Shown in pieces: positions 55,547 to 64,000 of a stretch of DNA of 64,000 nt. The DNA is taken from contig NZ_CP141590.1 of the NCBI RefSeq assembly GCF_035581365.1, positions 2,662,001-2,726,000 on the forward strand. Direction: 5' to 3'. The notes under the pieces were generated by a model, which did not search any database, was not told the origin of the DNA, and saw nothing but the letters and a program-made list of their open reading frames with translations. Numbering within the stretch: position 1 is the first letter of the stretch; each line of letters starts with the position of its first letter. The position numbers were made by a program, and so were the translations under genes. Origin of the DNA: Tsuneonella sp. CC-YZS046. Its GTDB lineage: Bacteria; Pseudomonadota; Alphaproteobacteria; Sphingomonadales; Sphingomonadaceae.

Positions 55547-55623
55547 TCGTCGTTGCGAGCATGGCGAAGCAAGCCAGAGCCAGGCTCTGTTGCCGCGTTG
55601 GCTACGCCTGCCCGCAATGACGA
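55547..55623. repeat. Palindromic intergenic element
   Basis: The ends TCGTCGTTGCG (55547-55557) and CGCAATGACGA (55613-55623) pair over 11 positions with one wobble. The centre contains the palindrome AGAGCCAGGCTCT (55576-55588). The GTTGCGAGCATGGCGAAGCAA-like start resembles a widespread type of bacterial intergenic palindrome. It fills most of the nadC-response regulator gap. Confidence 0.65.
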
Positions 55624-55639
55624 AATTCGATAGGCCCCG

Positions 55640-56434
55640 TCAATGCACGAAACGCGCAACAACATCGCGGTAGCTGCGTGAAACCTTCACCTGCGCTCCG
55701 CTTTCCAGCAGCAGGAAGCATTCGCCATTGGTGTGCGGCTTGACCTGCCGGACCTTGTCCAGATTGACGATGGTCGAGCGATGCACGCGCTGGAACACGC
55801 GCGGATCGAGCCTGCGTTCCAGATCCTTCATCGTTTCGCGCAGGATCAGCGAATTGTCGCCGGTGTAGATGCACATGTAATCGCCGGCGGCCTCAATATG
55901 CTCGATCGAATCGACGTCCACGCGGAAAATCTGCCCGCGGTCTTTCACATTGATGAGCTTTTCGTAGCGGGAGGAGCTTTCCTCGTCCTCCGGCATCTGG
56001 TCGATCGCGTCCGGTGCGACTTCGGCCAGCACGGTCTTGAGCTTTTCGGCTTCTTCGGCGGAACGTTTCTCCGCCAGACGCGTGCGGACCCGGTCCAGCG
56101 TATCGGCCAGTCTGTCCCCGTCCACCGGCTTCATCAGGTAATTCACGGCGTTGGCCTCGAACGCGCGGACGGCGTGTTCCTGATAGGCGGTCACGAACAC
56201 GAACAGGGGCGGTTCGATCTCCATCACCCCCTTCACTACGGAGAAGCCGTCGAATCCGGGCATCTGGATATCCAGAAACACGAGATCGGGTTTTTCGGTC
56301 TTGATCTTGCGGATCGCTTCCCGGCCATTGGCGCAGGTGTCGATGATCTCGACATCGGGAAAGGCCTGGAGTCGAAGTTCCAGGCCCTGAATTGCTAGTT
56401 TCTCGTCATCGACAAGTATGGTGCGGATGGTCAT
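55640..56434 (-). CDS. LytTR-family response regulator
   Basis: 264 residues. Receiver domain (1-120) with Asp55 in LVFLDIQMPG as phosphorylation site, a linker of about 40 residues, and a LytTR DNA-binding domain (about 160-262) with EAAGDYMCIYTGDNSLILRETMKDLERRL and FQRVHRSTIVNLDKV. Overlaps the histidine kinase by four bases. Target genes are not evident. Confidence 0.95.
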   Translation of the reverse strand: MTIRTILVDDEKLAIQGLELRLQAFPDVEIIDTCANGREAIRKIKTEKPDLVFLDIQMPGFDGFSVVKGVMEIEPPLFVFVTAYQEHAVRAFEANAVNYLMKPVDGDRLADTLDRVRTRLAEKRSAEEAEKLKTVLAEVAPDAIDQMPEDEESSSRYEKLINVKDRGQIFRVDVDSIEHIEAAGDYMCIYTGDNSLILRETMKDLERRLDPRVFQRVHRSTIVNLDKVRQVKPHTNGECFLLLESGAQVKVSRSYRDVVARFVH

Positions 56435-57630
56435 GCGTTTGAATCCAGGGGATGCTTTTCGGGCAGAATGGTAACGGGTTGGGGCGCGGGAAGTTTCCCG
56501 TCGGTGTCCACCACCGCCTCTCCCTTCGCGGGCTCGTAGGGTATTTCGATAATAACCGTGAACCCTCCTTCGGGCGGGGTAAGGATTTCGAAGCGATGAT
56601 CGTCGCCATAGGCTTGGGCGAGGCGATCGCGGATATTTGCCAATCCCACCCCGGTGGAAGCGGTGTCGTCATCGGCGATGACGGTGGGCAGGCTTGCCCG
56701 GTCCCCGGCATTTTGCAATCCCGGACCTGTGTCGGAGACGGTAACGCGAAGTTTCTGGCCGATGAGCCGAGCGCTGAGGCGAATTTGCGCGCCCTCCTCC
56801 TGCGCCGAAACCGCATATTTGATGGCGTTCTCCACCAGCGGCTGAAGCAGCAGGGACGGCAGCAACCCCCGTCCCGCCCCCGGCTCGATGCGGAAATCGG
56901 TCCGCAAGCGGTCTTCGAAACGCATCCGCTCGATCCCCAGATAGAGCTTCAGCGTCTCCACCTCTTCATCCACCGTCACCTTGGTGCCGGCCTGGTTGGC
57001 CAGGGTATGGCGCAGGAAGGAAGACAGCCGGGTAAGCATGGCGTTGGCCGGCTCGGTCTGCTTCAGCAGCACCAAGGTGGAGATCGAGTTCAGTGTGTTG
57101 AACAGGAAGTGCGGATTGAGCTGATAACGCAGCATGGCCAGCTGCGCGCTGGTGGCCTGCGCTTCCAGCTTCATCAGCTGGTCGGCCTGCTCTTCCACCC
57201 GCAGGAAGAAGTTGATCGCGTAATAGAGCGCCGACCAGGCGCCCAGCAAGGTAAGGTCCATGTAGAACACGCCTAGGAACAGCTGGGCAAAGTTGGACTG
57301 GCTGCCGGCCTGATAGAGGCTGATAACCCAGCCGTTGATGAATGCGGACATGCTGACCGCCAGCGCCAGGGCGATCGCCGTCACCCCCCATGTCACCAGC
57401 GGCCTGCGATGGATCAACTGGCGATAGATCACGGAAAGGATCAGGCTGATCGAAAAGCCGGTGACGGTGGCGATGAACACCAGGATCAGAAAGGAAAGCG
57501 GCTTTTCATTGGCGAGGCTGGTCATCGCGCGCAGCACCATCGCCCCGCCCCAGCCCGCGATCTGCAATTGCCAGAAGGCGCGGTTTTTGTTGGCGAAAAA
57601 TGGTGTCGGGCTAAAGGGCAACACGGCCAT
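56431..57630 (-). CDS. LytS/YehU-type sensor histidine kinase
   Basis: 399 residues. Four transmembrane helices (about 20-40, 45-70, 80-105, 115-142), then the His_kinase domain with phospho-acceptor His174 in RYQLNPHFLFNTLNS, and an ATPase domain with QPLVENAIKYAV (N box) and DTGPGLQN, GVGLANIRDRL (G boxes). No separate sensor domain is seen, so it probably senses through the membrane part. ATG at 57630; an in-frame TTG is two codons up. Confidence 0.93.
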   Translation of the reverse strand: MAVLPFSPTPFFANKNRAFWQLQIAGWGGAMVLRAMTSLANEKPLSFLILVFIATVTGFSISLILSVIYRQLIHRRPLVTWGVTAIALALAVSMSAFINGWVISLYQAGSQSNFAQLFLGVFYMDLTLLGAWSALYYAINFFLRVEEQADQLMKLEAQATSAQLAMLRYQLNPHFLFNTLNSISTLVLLKQTEPANAMLTRLSSFLRHTLANQAGTKVTVDEEVETLKLYLGIERMRFEDRLRTDFRIEPGAGRGLLPSLLLQPLVENAIKYAVSAQEEGAQIRLSARLIGQKLRVTVSDTGPGLQNAGDRASLPTVIADDDTASTGVGLANIRDRLAQAYGDDHRFEILTPPEGGFTVIIEIPYEPAKGEAVVDTDGKLPAPQPVTILPEKHPLDSNA

Positions 57631-57700
57631 GGGCAAATATCCTAGCGGATTTTCCAGACCAAGTCAGATATTTTGCGGGCATGGATCGCAGCTTCGCGTT

Positions 57701-58711
57701 TCATTCCCGGAGGAAATCCCGCGACCAGTCCGCCGCGCCTCTCCGCTCCATCGCGGCCCGCATCGGCGCAATCTCGCTTTCCATCGAGGCGGCCCGCTCG
57801 TCCCAGCCTTCATGGGTCGGCAGGCGCAGGATGCCCAGATCGTTGCGGCGGCCCCACCCTCTCATCAGCCGGACGGCTCCCGCCGGATCGTAGCCGGCAT
57901 TGGCCAGCAGCCAGACACTGAGCCTGTCCGCCTCGCGTTCGGTCCTGCGGATATTGCCCCATCCTCTTCCTTCGCGTTCCAGCCAATCGCCGTGGCCCAG
58001 CAGATTGTGGGCGAATTCATGCGCGACAACCGCCGCGAATTCGCTTTCTTCCAGCACATCGCTGGGGCGTTTCGCCGCGCCGAAGCGCCGCCCGATGAGA
58101 ACGCGCGAGCCATCCGCCTGCGCTTTTCCCCCCTGTGTCCGCAATTCGAACCGCCCCGGGCAAGCGGGAACGCCCGCCAGTTCCACTTCACGCTCCTCGT
58201 CGCTCCCCCGCTTCACGCGCAGCCGGATCTTGCCGCCATCCGCCAGCAAGGTATCGATGCGGTCGTGCAAGGTCTTGAGCCGCGTATAATCTCCGGCCGG
58301 AACGGATGGCAGATCCGCCATCGACCATGAACCGATCGCCAGCACTTCGTCGTTGGGCCTGAGGCCGGCGCGGGCGGCGGGCGAATCCGGAGCGACGGCC
58401 TGAACTGCGATATCGCTCGAAATTCCCAGCGCGGCCCGGATCGAGCCGGGATCGTTGTAATTCATCACATCCTGCAGGAGCAGCCCCACGGCCGGCCACG
58501 CCGCGCCGCAAAAAGCGGCATTGGCGGTGGCAAGCCGCCATCCCACCGTCTGCAGGCGGGTGTCGTCGAGCTGCAGCGCTTCCATTGCCAGGCCCACTTC
58601 AAGCCTGTCCGCGGCCGGCGTGGCATGAGCCGGGGCCGCAGCCAGGATCAGCAGCCAGAAAGGCCATTGCGCCAGGCGGAGCGACCGGGCGGCAACGTTA
58701 GGCACCATCAT
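57701..58711 (-). CDS. PDZ and M48-like zinc metalloprotease, periplasmic
   Basis: 336 residues. N-terminal signal-like hydrophobic segment (about 14-30), a PDZ-like region at about 95-185 with VQAVAPDSPAARAGLRPNDEVLAIG, then HEFAH at 231-235 with a downstream TEREADRLSVWLL that supplies the third ligand. The PDZ is ahead of the protease, unlike HtrA. TTG/ATG starts are uncertain. It is 19 bp downstream of the DsbA-like gene. Confidence 0.85.
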   Translation of the reverse strand: MMVPNVAARSLRLAQWPFWLLILAAAPAHATPAADRLEVGLAMEALQLDDTRLQTVGWRLATANAAFCGAAWPAVGLLLQDVMNYNDPGSIRAALGISSDIAVQAVAPDSPAARAGLRPNDEVLAIGSWSMADLPSVPAGDYTRLKTLHDRIDTLLADGGKIRLRVKRGSDEEREVELAGVPACPGRFELRTQGGKAQADGSRVLIGRRFGAAKRPSDVLEESEFAAVVAHEFAHNLLGHGDWLEREGRGWGNIRRTEREADRLSVWLLANAGYDPAGAVRLMRGWGRRNDLGILRLPTHEGWDERAASMESEIAPMRAAMERRGAADWSRDFLRE

Positions 58712-58730
58712 GCCACGTAGCCGCACCACG

Positions 58731-59465
58731 CTATTTGCGCGCGGCGGCAATCGCTTTGGCCAGCGCCTCGCGCCCCACCGCCCCCGAGAACGCCTGATCG
58801 CCGATCACCCAGCTCGGGGTGCCATTGAAGCCCATCCGCGCCGCCATCGCCTGGGTGCGCTGCAATTCCGCTTCGACTTCCTTCGAAGCCGCCACCTTCC
58901 GCGCTCGCTCCAGATCCAGTCCGGCCTGTTTCGCAGCCTGTTCGATCGCTTCGGGGCTGGGCCGGCCGATCTGGAATATCGCCTTGTGGAACGCTTCGAA
59001 GCGGCCCTGCTCGGCCGCGGCCAATGCCATGCGCGCGGCATCGGCGCTTTGCGGAGACAGGATCGGCAGTTCGCGCAGGACCACTTTCAGATCCGGGTTG
59101 GCCGCGATCAGCGCATCGATATCCGCCACGCTGTGCCGGCAATATCCGCAGGCATAATCGCTGAACTCGACCAGCACGACCTTGCCGGCGGGGTTGCCCA
59201 GCACCGCGCCCGGAAACGGCGTGAGCACAGCCTGGCGGATTTCGCCGAGCTGGCTTGCGCTTTCGCGGGCCTGCAACCGCTCGATGGCTTCGGGCAGGAT
59301 TTCCGGATTGTCGAGGATATAGTCCCGAACCACCTTCTCGGTGGCATCCCGGTTCATGCCCGTGAAGGATGCGGCCCAGCCCCCGGCAAAGCCCAGTGCG
59401 GCGGCAAGAAGCGCGATCCCGGCAGTGGACAGGATGCGGAGCGCGGCGGTTTTTTCATCGGCCAT
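58731..59465 (-). CDS. DsbA-family thiol:disulfide protein, membrane-anchored
   Basis: 244 residues with an N-terminal transmembrane anchor (about 10-33), a helical segment, and a thioredoxin-like domain with Cys106-Gly-Tyr-Cys109 (FSDYACGYCR) and the cis-Pro loop GTPSWVIGD. DsbA proteins oxidise or isomerise cysteines of exported proteins. Stop and start overlap the upstream BepA-like gene by one base (TAATG). It lies between two metalloproteases. Confidence 0.9.
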   Translation of the reverse strand: MADEKTAALRILSTAGIALLAAALGFAGGWAASFTGMNRDATEKVVRDYILDNPEILPEAIERLQARESASQLGEIRQAVLTPFPGAVLGNPAGKVVLVEFSDYACGYCRHSVADIDALIAANPDLKVVLRELPILSPQSADAARMALAAAEQGRFEAFHKAIFQIGRPSPEAIEQAAKQAGLDLERARKVAASKEVEAELQRTQAMAARMGFNGTPSWVIGDQAFSGAVGREALAKAIAAARK

Positions 59466-60829
59466 TATTTGCGCTTACCGCTCTTTTTCTCCCGTTCAAG
59501 CGCTTCCCGCGCCTGCAAGGTGATATCCTGCGCGCGCAGCCAGTCCGGCGAATTCTCCGGCAGCCCGGCAAAGGCGGCCTGCGCGCTTTGCAGGGCCTCG
59601 TTGTATCGCCGGTACAGAATCTGCTGCTCGGCGCTGGCCAGCTTCGCCCGGGCCATGTCCCCTCGCGCCGCATATACCACGCCGAGCTGGTGCCAGGCGA
59701 AGGGATTATCCCGGTCGCGCGAAACCGCCGCTTTCAGCACGCGCTCGGCTTCGGGATAGTGATCGGCATCCTCGGTGGCGATCAGCGCATGGCCAAAGGT
59801 GAGAGCGATCAGAGGCGAATTGCCGGTCAGGCTGTTGGCCCGGCGCAGCGAAGCGAGCGCTTCGTCCGGGCGGCCGGATTCGAGCAGAATCTGGCCCTTC
59901 AATTCCAGGAAATAGGGATTGTTCGGGTCCGACATCAGCAGGGCGTCGCTTTCCGCAAGCGCCTTACCGACCTGGGCATCCTTGTGATAGGCATAAGCCC
60001 GCGCATAATGGGCCGATACGTCCGCCCGGGTGGGCGGATATGCCTGAAGAGTCTGCGCCGGTTCCGCCAGATAGCCATAGAGCTTGGCCTTGGCGCGTTC
60101 GAACCGGGCCTGGAGGTCCGAATCCACCGGCCGGGTCCAGGCCGGGTCCTTCTCATAGGTTTCGCGCAAGGTGACGATGCGGTCCCCGGTCAGGGGGTGG
60201 GTGCGGCTGAAACCGGCCTCGTCGCTCTGGCTGTAGCCGTGGCGGAATTCCAGATTCTGCAGCTTCCTGAAGAATTCCAGCGAACCGCGCCCGGAAATCC
60301 CCGCGGTGGAGAGAAACTGGGCGCCTGCCGCGTCCGCGCTGGATTCCTGCACCCGGGTAAAGGCCAGGAACTTGCCCATCGCGGCCTGCTGCCCTGCCGC
60401 CAGCACACCCATGGCCGCCTCGCCCCCTCCCGCCGCCGCGGCGGCGACGCCGAGCAGGAGGGACAGGATGGTGATGTTGGTTGCCGCCTTCGCGCCTTCG
60501 TCGAACCGGATGATATGCCCGCCGGTGATATGCCCCAATTCGTGGGCGATGACGCCCTGCACTTCGTCGGCGCTGTCGGCGGCATTGATCAGCCCGCTGT
60601 GGATGTAGATCGCCTGCCCGCCCGCCACGAAGGCATTGATGGAGGGGTCGTTGATCAGGACGATGTCCACATTGCCGGGCTCCAGCCCCGCCGCCTTGAC
60701 CAGGGGGGCGGCCATATCCTTCAGCAGTGCTTCGGTTTCCGCATCGCGCAAGATGGATTGGGCGGCGACCGGTTGCACCGCCAGGGCAAGGATCGCGCAA
60801 ATCGCAAGCAGGCGGGCCAATATCGACAT
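59465..60829 (-). CDS. BepA-like M48 metalloprotease with TPR domain
   Basis: 454 residues. Signal peptide (about 1-24, ending AAQ), M48 domain with HELGH at 96-100 and the downstream SSADAAGAQFL, then tetratricopeptide-like repeats from about 270 to 430 (HYARAYAYHKDAQVGKALAESDALL). This is the layout of BepA/YfgC, which degrades misfolded outer-membrane proteins. ATG at 60829. Confidence 0.9.
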   Translation of the reverse strand: MSILARLLAICAILALAVQPVAAQSILRDAETEALLKDMAAPLVKAAGLEPGNVDIVLINDPSINAFVAGGQAIYIHSGLINAADSADEVQGVIAHELGHITGGHIIRFDEGAKAATNITILSLLLGVAAAAAGGGEAAMGVLAAGQQAAMGKFLAFTRVQESSADAAGAQFLSTAGISGRGSLEFFRKLQNLEFRHGYSQSDEAGFSRTHPLTGDRIVTLRETYEKDPAWTRPVDSDLQARFERAKAKLYGYLAEPAQTLQAYPPTRADVSAHYARAYAYHKDAQVGKALAESDALLMSDPNNPYFLELKGQILLESGRPDEALASLRRANSLTGNSPLIALTFGHALIATEDADHYPEAERVLKAAVSRDRDNPFAWHQLGVVYAARGDMARAKLASAEQQILYRRYNEALQSAQAAFAGLPENSPDWLRAQDITLQAREALEREKKSGKRK

Positions 60830-60917
60830 TCGCAAATTGCTATCGTTCCTTCGCCTTAACCGGCGCTGAAGCCATAGCCTGTTCCCGGCAGCGGGAAAAG
60901 CGAACGGGATTTTTTCG

Positions 60918-62378
60918 TCAGCCGATTAGCTGGCGCGCGGCACGGGCCAGCATGGCGTCATCCTGCGGCAGCTCACCCAGCATCGCGATATGGCCTTCGG
61001 GCAGGCGCCGGATCATGACGAGGCCGAATTCATGGCCCTGCGGCGGAAGCATGTCGAAGCCGCGCGGTTCCATTCCGCGCAACTTGCGGGCCAGCTTTTC
61101 CCGCGCGGGCGCTGCGTCCCTGGCCGGCTTGCCGCTTTCCTCGCGGCGCAGCAGGCGCTCCGCCTTGACCACTCCCTTGAGCCCGCCGTCGAAAGCGGAA
61201 AGGAAGGCCGTCAATTCGCCCTGCGCCAGCCCCAGGCGATGGCCATGATTCAGCGCGGCCGCATATTCGGTGAGGCGGGTCTTGTCGTAATCCGCGCCGA
61301 ACACCAGCTTGACGACCGGCGTCATGGGCGCCCGGGCCTGCCGCGTCAGGCCGTAATCGGCGAGCAATTCATCGAATTCCTCCGGCGCGTGCGCGGCGGC
61401 AATCGAAAAATCATAGGCCCGGCCGATCGCGGCATACAGCGCCTGGCGGGTTCGTTCCTCATTGCCATGGGCGGCCCGGGCCATTTCCCGCGCGGAAGCG
61501 AGCCAGTCGCCCAGTTCCATCTCGCTTTCATCCAGGCAGAGCGAGGGCAGTTCGCCTTCCAGAGACGGATCAGCGGCGGTGGCCGTCGAAAGATTCCATC
61601 CGAAGCCAGGCTTGGGCAGGGTTGCCTCGATCTCGCTTTCGTCCGCTTCCATTTCCGGCGAAAGATCCAGGATAGCGTCTTCGGGCAGATGGCGCGCCGG
61701 CTTGCTTGCCAGCGGGCTGTCGGCCCAGCTGGTAAGCGGCTCGATTCCCTGCTGGGTCCGCCCGGCGATCGCATTCTCCGGGTTCAGGGCCTGATCGATT
61801 TCCAGCATCAGCTCATCCGTGGTGAACTGGTCGGCCAGTTCCTTCCAGTTGATCACGCCGTAGATGAAGTCGATGGTGTCGTCGTCGCTGGAAAAGGGCA
61901 GCAGGATGCCCCGATAAAGAATCGTGCGGCCGTCCTGGTTCACGAATTCCGCCTCGAACCCGATCGGGGCCTGGTTGGCGAGAATTTGCATGTAGTGATC
62001 GGTGATGCGGGACAGTAGCGACCGGCTGGGAACGTCGGACAGCGATGCAATATCGCCTTCGGCTCCGCATTCCTTCGCCAGCTTTGCGCCGAGGAAGACG
62101 ATGTTCGGGTTTTCGATGCCGACGCTGAAATCCAGCAATACGCTATAGGGGCCGAAATCCGGCAGGTTTTGCGGATCGATGTCCTCTACCGACGGGAAGT
62201 GGCGATCCTCCAGCAGATTGGCCCAGTAATTATAGGCGCGCACCTGCATGCGTCGTTCGTCCTGCCCGATCGGTGAAGGCGGCATCTCGCGCCCGGCCTC
62301 GTCATCGGCCGGATCGTAATAGTCCGGCTCGCCGAAATCATCGACGCCGTTCGCGAAATTCCCCCTGAGCGTGTCCAT
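60918..62378 (-). CDS. PAS-domain protein of unknown function
   Basis: 486 residues. An acidic N-terminus, then a PAS-like fold at about 45-190 (RAYNYWANLLEDRHFPSVEDIDPQNLPDFGPYSVLLDF and ADQFTTDELML). The C-terminal half (about 280-486) is helical and Ala-rich and has no recognised catalytic motif. It might be a sensor or scaffold in stress signalling. ATG at 62378. Stands alone, with 88 bp to the BepA-like gene. Confidence 0.75.
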   Translation of the reverse strand: MDTLRGNFANGVDDFGEPDYYDPADDEAGREMPPSPIGQDERRMQVRAYNYWANLLEDRHFPSVEDIDPQNLPDFGPYSVLLDFSVGIENPNIVFLGAKLAKECGAEGDIASLSDVPSRSLLSRITDHYMQILANQAPIGFEAEFVNQDGRTILYRGILLPFSSDDDTIDFIYGVINWKELADQFTTDELMLEIDQALNPENAIAGRTQQGIEPLTSWADSPLASKPARHLPEDAILDLSPEMEADESEIEATLPKPGFGWNLSTATAADPSLEGELPSLCLDESEMELGDWLASAREMARAAHGNEERTRQALYAAIGRAYDFSIAAAHAPEEFDELLADYGLTRQARAPMTPVVKLVFGADYDKTRLTEYAAALNHGHRLGLAQGELTAFLSAFDGGLKGVVKAERLLRREESGKPARDAAPAREKLARKLRGMEPRGFDMLPPQGHEFGLVMIRRLPEGHIAMLGELPQDDAMLARAARQLIG

Positions 62379-62472
62379 TCGGGAAAGCCCTCAATTCCTA
62401 GTCTTTCAAGGGCTTTCTGGCGCGACGTGGTAAATATCCCGTTAAGTCGCGCTATATAAGGTTCAGCCGGTT

Positions 62473-62940
62473 TCAGAGCATGTAGCGCATATGGATGGTC
62501 TGATGCACAGGCTCGTGCTCCACGGTGAAGGCGGCCGCCTCGAATTTGGGCGGGCCCATCCTGACAGGAGCATCCCGCGAAAAGCCGAAACCTTCCTTCG
62601 GCATCAGGAACAAGGCGCGGTCGATCTTGCCGTTGCGGTTCTCGTCATGCAGCAGGGCGATGGCGTAGCGGCCCGGCATCACATCGGAGAAAGTGAACGT
62701 GGGGTTCGGGGATGCTGGCGCGACGAGGCGATAATCCTGTTCGCTCTTGCATTTCGGAAATTCCCGGGAATCCCGGGTCAGGCAGGCGCGCACCACGCCT
62801 TTCGCGGATCTCAATCCGGTCACGGCCACGGTCACTTCGGTGCCTGCCATGCCGGCGGCGTGCAGGCGCGCGCCAGCGCCCGGTGGGACCAGCAAGGCAT
62901 GGAGCGCCGCACACAGCGCCGCGGCCAGAACAAGGATCAT
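62473..62940 (-). CDS. DUF2141 family secreted protein
   Basis: 155 residues with a hydrophobic start (about 1-22) that acts as signal peptide. The DUF2141 body has VTGLRSAKGVVRACLTRDSREFP, a Cys-Cys pair likely disulfide-bonded, VMPGRYAIALLHDENRNGKIDRALFLMPKEGFGFS. Function unknown. It overlaps the desaturase-like gene by four bases and is probably cotranscribed. Confidence 0.85.
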   Translation of the reverse strand: MILVLAAALCAALHALLVPPGAGARLHAAGMAGTEVTVAVTGLRSAKGVVRACLTRDSREFPKCKSEQDYRLVAPASPNPTFTFSDVMPGRYAIALLHDENRNGKIDRALFLMPKEGFGFSRDAPVRMGPPKFEAAAFTVEHEPVHQTIHMRYML

Positions 62941-63662
62941 GGCCGGGCAATTCCCTGGTCGGTTCCGCAGAGCCTGTCCCAGAAGCGGAAATAAAGGCCG
63001 TAATTGCAGCGATACAACTCATGATGGCGTTGATGGTGGCTGGCCGTGATGATCCAGCCTCCCAGGCGGGAGTGAACCACCCGTCTGGGAAAAATCTCCC
63101 AGCCCATGTGATTGGTGACGCCCATCACGGTCATGATCGCCAATACGGCGCCGAGCATGGCGATGTGGATGGGAATCAGGAACACCAGGGCGGGAATCGC
63201 CACTGCGCCGGTCAAAGCCTCGATCGGATGGAAATTCATGGCCGCCCAGGCGGTGGGCGGACGGCTGGCATGGTGGACGGCATGCGCGATCCGAAACGGG
63301 GCGGGGCGATGCAGCCAGCGATGGGTCCAGTAGAACCAGCTGTCGTGAAGGAAGAGATAGGCGAACAGCGAAACCGGCAGATACCACAGCGGATAATCGC
63401 TCCAGTGCGTGTAGATCAACGTCCAGCCTCGCTCCTTCCAGCCCCAGGCGACGATTCCCGCGGGTATGCCGTAGATCGCCGCGGACAGGAGCGACCATGC
63501 TATTTCCGAATGCATCTGGCGTTCGAGCCCGGAATAGAGCCCTGGCCGGACCTTCCCGGTTATCCAGGCAAAGGCGCCGCTCGTCAGTGCGTAACGCGCT
63601 GCCACGATCAAGCTCATTGCCAGGGCGGAAAGCAGGATGGGACCGGGCTGGATCGGCGGCAT
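62937..63662 (-). CDS. Sterol desaturase / fatty acid hydroxylase family protein
   Basis: 241 residues with about five membrane helices. The histidine clusters of the di-iron centre are complete: HDSWFYWTHRWLH, HAVHHASRP, and HHQRHHE near the C-terminus. Such enzymes hydroxylate or desaturate lipids, carotenoids or sterol-like molecules. With the DUF2141 gene it forms a two-gene unit. Confidence 0.88.
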   Translation of the reverse strand: MPPIQPGPILLSALAMSLIVAARYALTSGAFAWITGKVRPGLYSGLERQMHSEIAWSLLSAAIYGIPAGIVAWGWKERGWTLIYTHWSDYPLWYLPVSLFAYLFLHDSWFYWTHRWLHRPAPFRIAHAVHHASRPPTAWAAMNFHPIEALTGAVAIPALVFLIPIHIAMLGAVLAIMTVMGVTNHMGWEIFPRRVVHSRLGGWIITASHHQRHHELYRCNYGLYFRFWDRLCGTDQGIARP

Positions 63663-63699
63663 AGATGCCTTATGCCCGAATTATGCCCGGCAAGCAGGC

Positions 63700-64000
63700 T
63701 TATTCGCTGCTCGCCCATGCCGTGCATTGGGGGTCCATCGCCGCCAGTTGCCGGCGCAACGCGGTCCGGGCGAGCCGCTCCACCTCCACCTTGCGCCGCG
63801 CCGAAGCCAGCGGATGGGTGGGGGCGGGCCTCACGATTTCTCCATCATAGCCATCCGCCACGATCACGCCGCAGCAATCCGGACGGAATGCTTCCCCCTC
63901 CAGGCAGGTGTGATCCAGTACCGGAGGAAGGCCCCAGAAGAAGCGATCGCAATAATCGAGATAGTCCGGCCATTTTCCGTCGCCCAGCAAATCGGCCCGG
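63700..64000 (-). CDS. mmcB: MmcB family DNA repair protein (partial, N-terminus cut)
   Basis: The reverse frame is open through base 64000, so the N-terminal part lies outside the window. The visible 100 residues start RADLLGDGKWPDYLDYCDRFFWGLPP and include GVIVADGYDGEIVRPAPTHPLASARRKVEVERLAR, which match the MmcB (DUF611) family with a nuclease-like fold, linked to SOS mutagenesis in Caulobacter. Stop TAA at 63700. Confidence 0.8.
   Translation of the reverse strand, partial: RADLLGDGKWPDYLDYCDRFFWGLPPVLDHTCLEGEAFRPDCCGVIVADGYDGEIVRPAPTHPLASARRKVEVERLARTALRRQLAAMDPQCTAWASSE

Overview
This window looks like a chromosomal segment of a GC-rich alphaproteobacterium, most likely a sphingomonad (Sphingomonadales, perhaps Erythrobacteraceae). 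That placement is an inference. It rests on the order mnmG-mnmE-rho-hemJ-hemE / ppsR-maf-aroE-coaE-dnaQ, on small families such as DUF6489, DUF1491, DUF2093 and DUF2497/PopZ, on a SUF operon with a DUF559 gene inside it, and on a large TonB-dependent receptor. Housekeeping genes dominate. I see no rRNA, tRNA, insertion sequence, prophage or CRISPR array.

Replication origin region (1-19.5 kb). mnmG (cut by the left edge), mnmE, rho, hemJ and hemE read leftward. ppsR, maf, aroE, coaE, dnaQ, hpf and ptsN read rightward. Between the two groups, at 7321-7639, lie a 25-bp almost pure A/T block and two near-consensus DnaA boxes. This is the hemE-flanked position of the Caulobacter origin, so I call it a probable oriC. 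A perfect 16-bp parS (1828-1843) lies between mnmE and mnmG. A PopZ-family gene sits at 16.8-17.3 kb. Next come a cell-wall hydrolase, xthA, an ErpA-type carrier, a CBS protein, a 2Fe-2S protein, a TolC-family channel and a shortened PCMT-like protein.

Metabolic core (19.5-33.3 kb): class I fumarase, lipid kinase, metallophosphoesterase, HPP membrane protein, the rplM-rpsI operon with a clear terminator, cutA-ctaA, a MerC-like protein, a fused ThiS-ThiG, a fatty-acyl-CoA ligase, a lipoprotein gamma-glutamyltransferase and pyrD. The 338-bp gap between pyrD and the SUF regulator holds a strong intrinsic terminator preceded by a structured, probably non-coding transcript.

SUF and toxin-antitoxin (33.6-41 kb). 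A nine-gene overlapping operon (Rrf2 regulator, sufB, DUF559, a 37-residue membrane microprotein, sufC, sufD, sufS, sufT-like, sufA-like) builds Fe-S clusters. A RES/Xre toxin-antitoxin pair with its own promoter and palindromic operator candidate follows.

Right part (41-64 kb): adenosine kinase family, quinone oxidoreductase, amidohydrolase, purD and xseA (divergent, with overlapping start codons), an M23 lipoprotein, the TonB-dependent receptor with a phytase-like esterase, rpmB, tadA, RNase T2-nadC, a LytS/LytTR two-component pair, an envelope cluster (BepA-like M48 protease, DsbA-like thioredoxin, PDZ-M48 protease), a PAS protein, a sterol-desaturase-like hydroxylase with DUF2141, and mmcB cut by the right edge. 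Two copies of a ~100-bp structured repeat (16.7 and 44.7 kb) and one unrelated palindromic element (55.6 kb) lie between genes.
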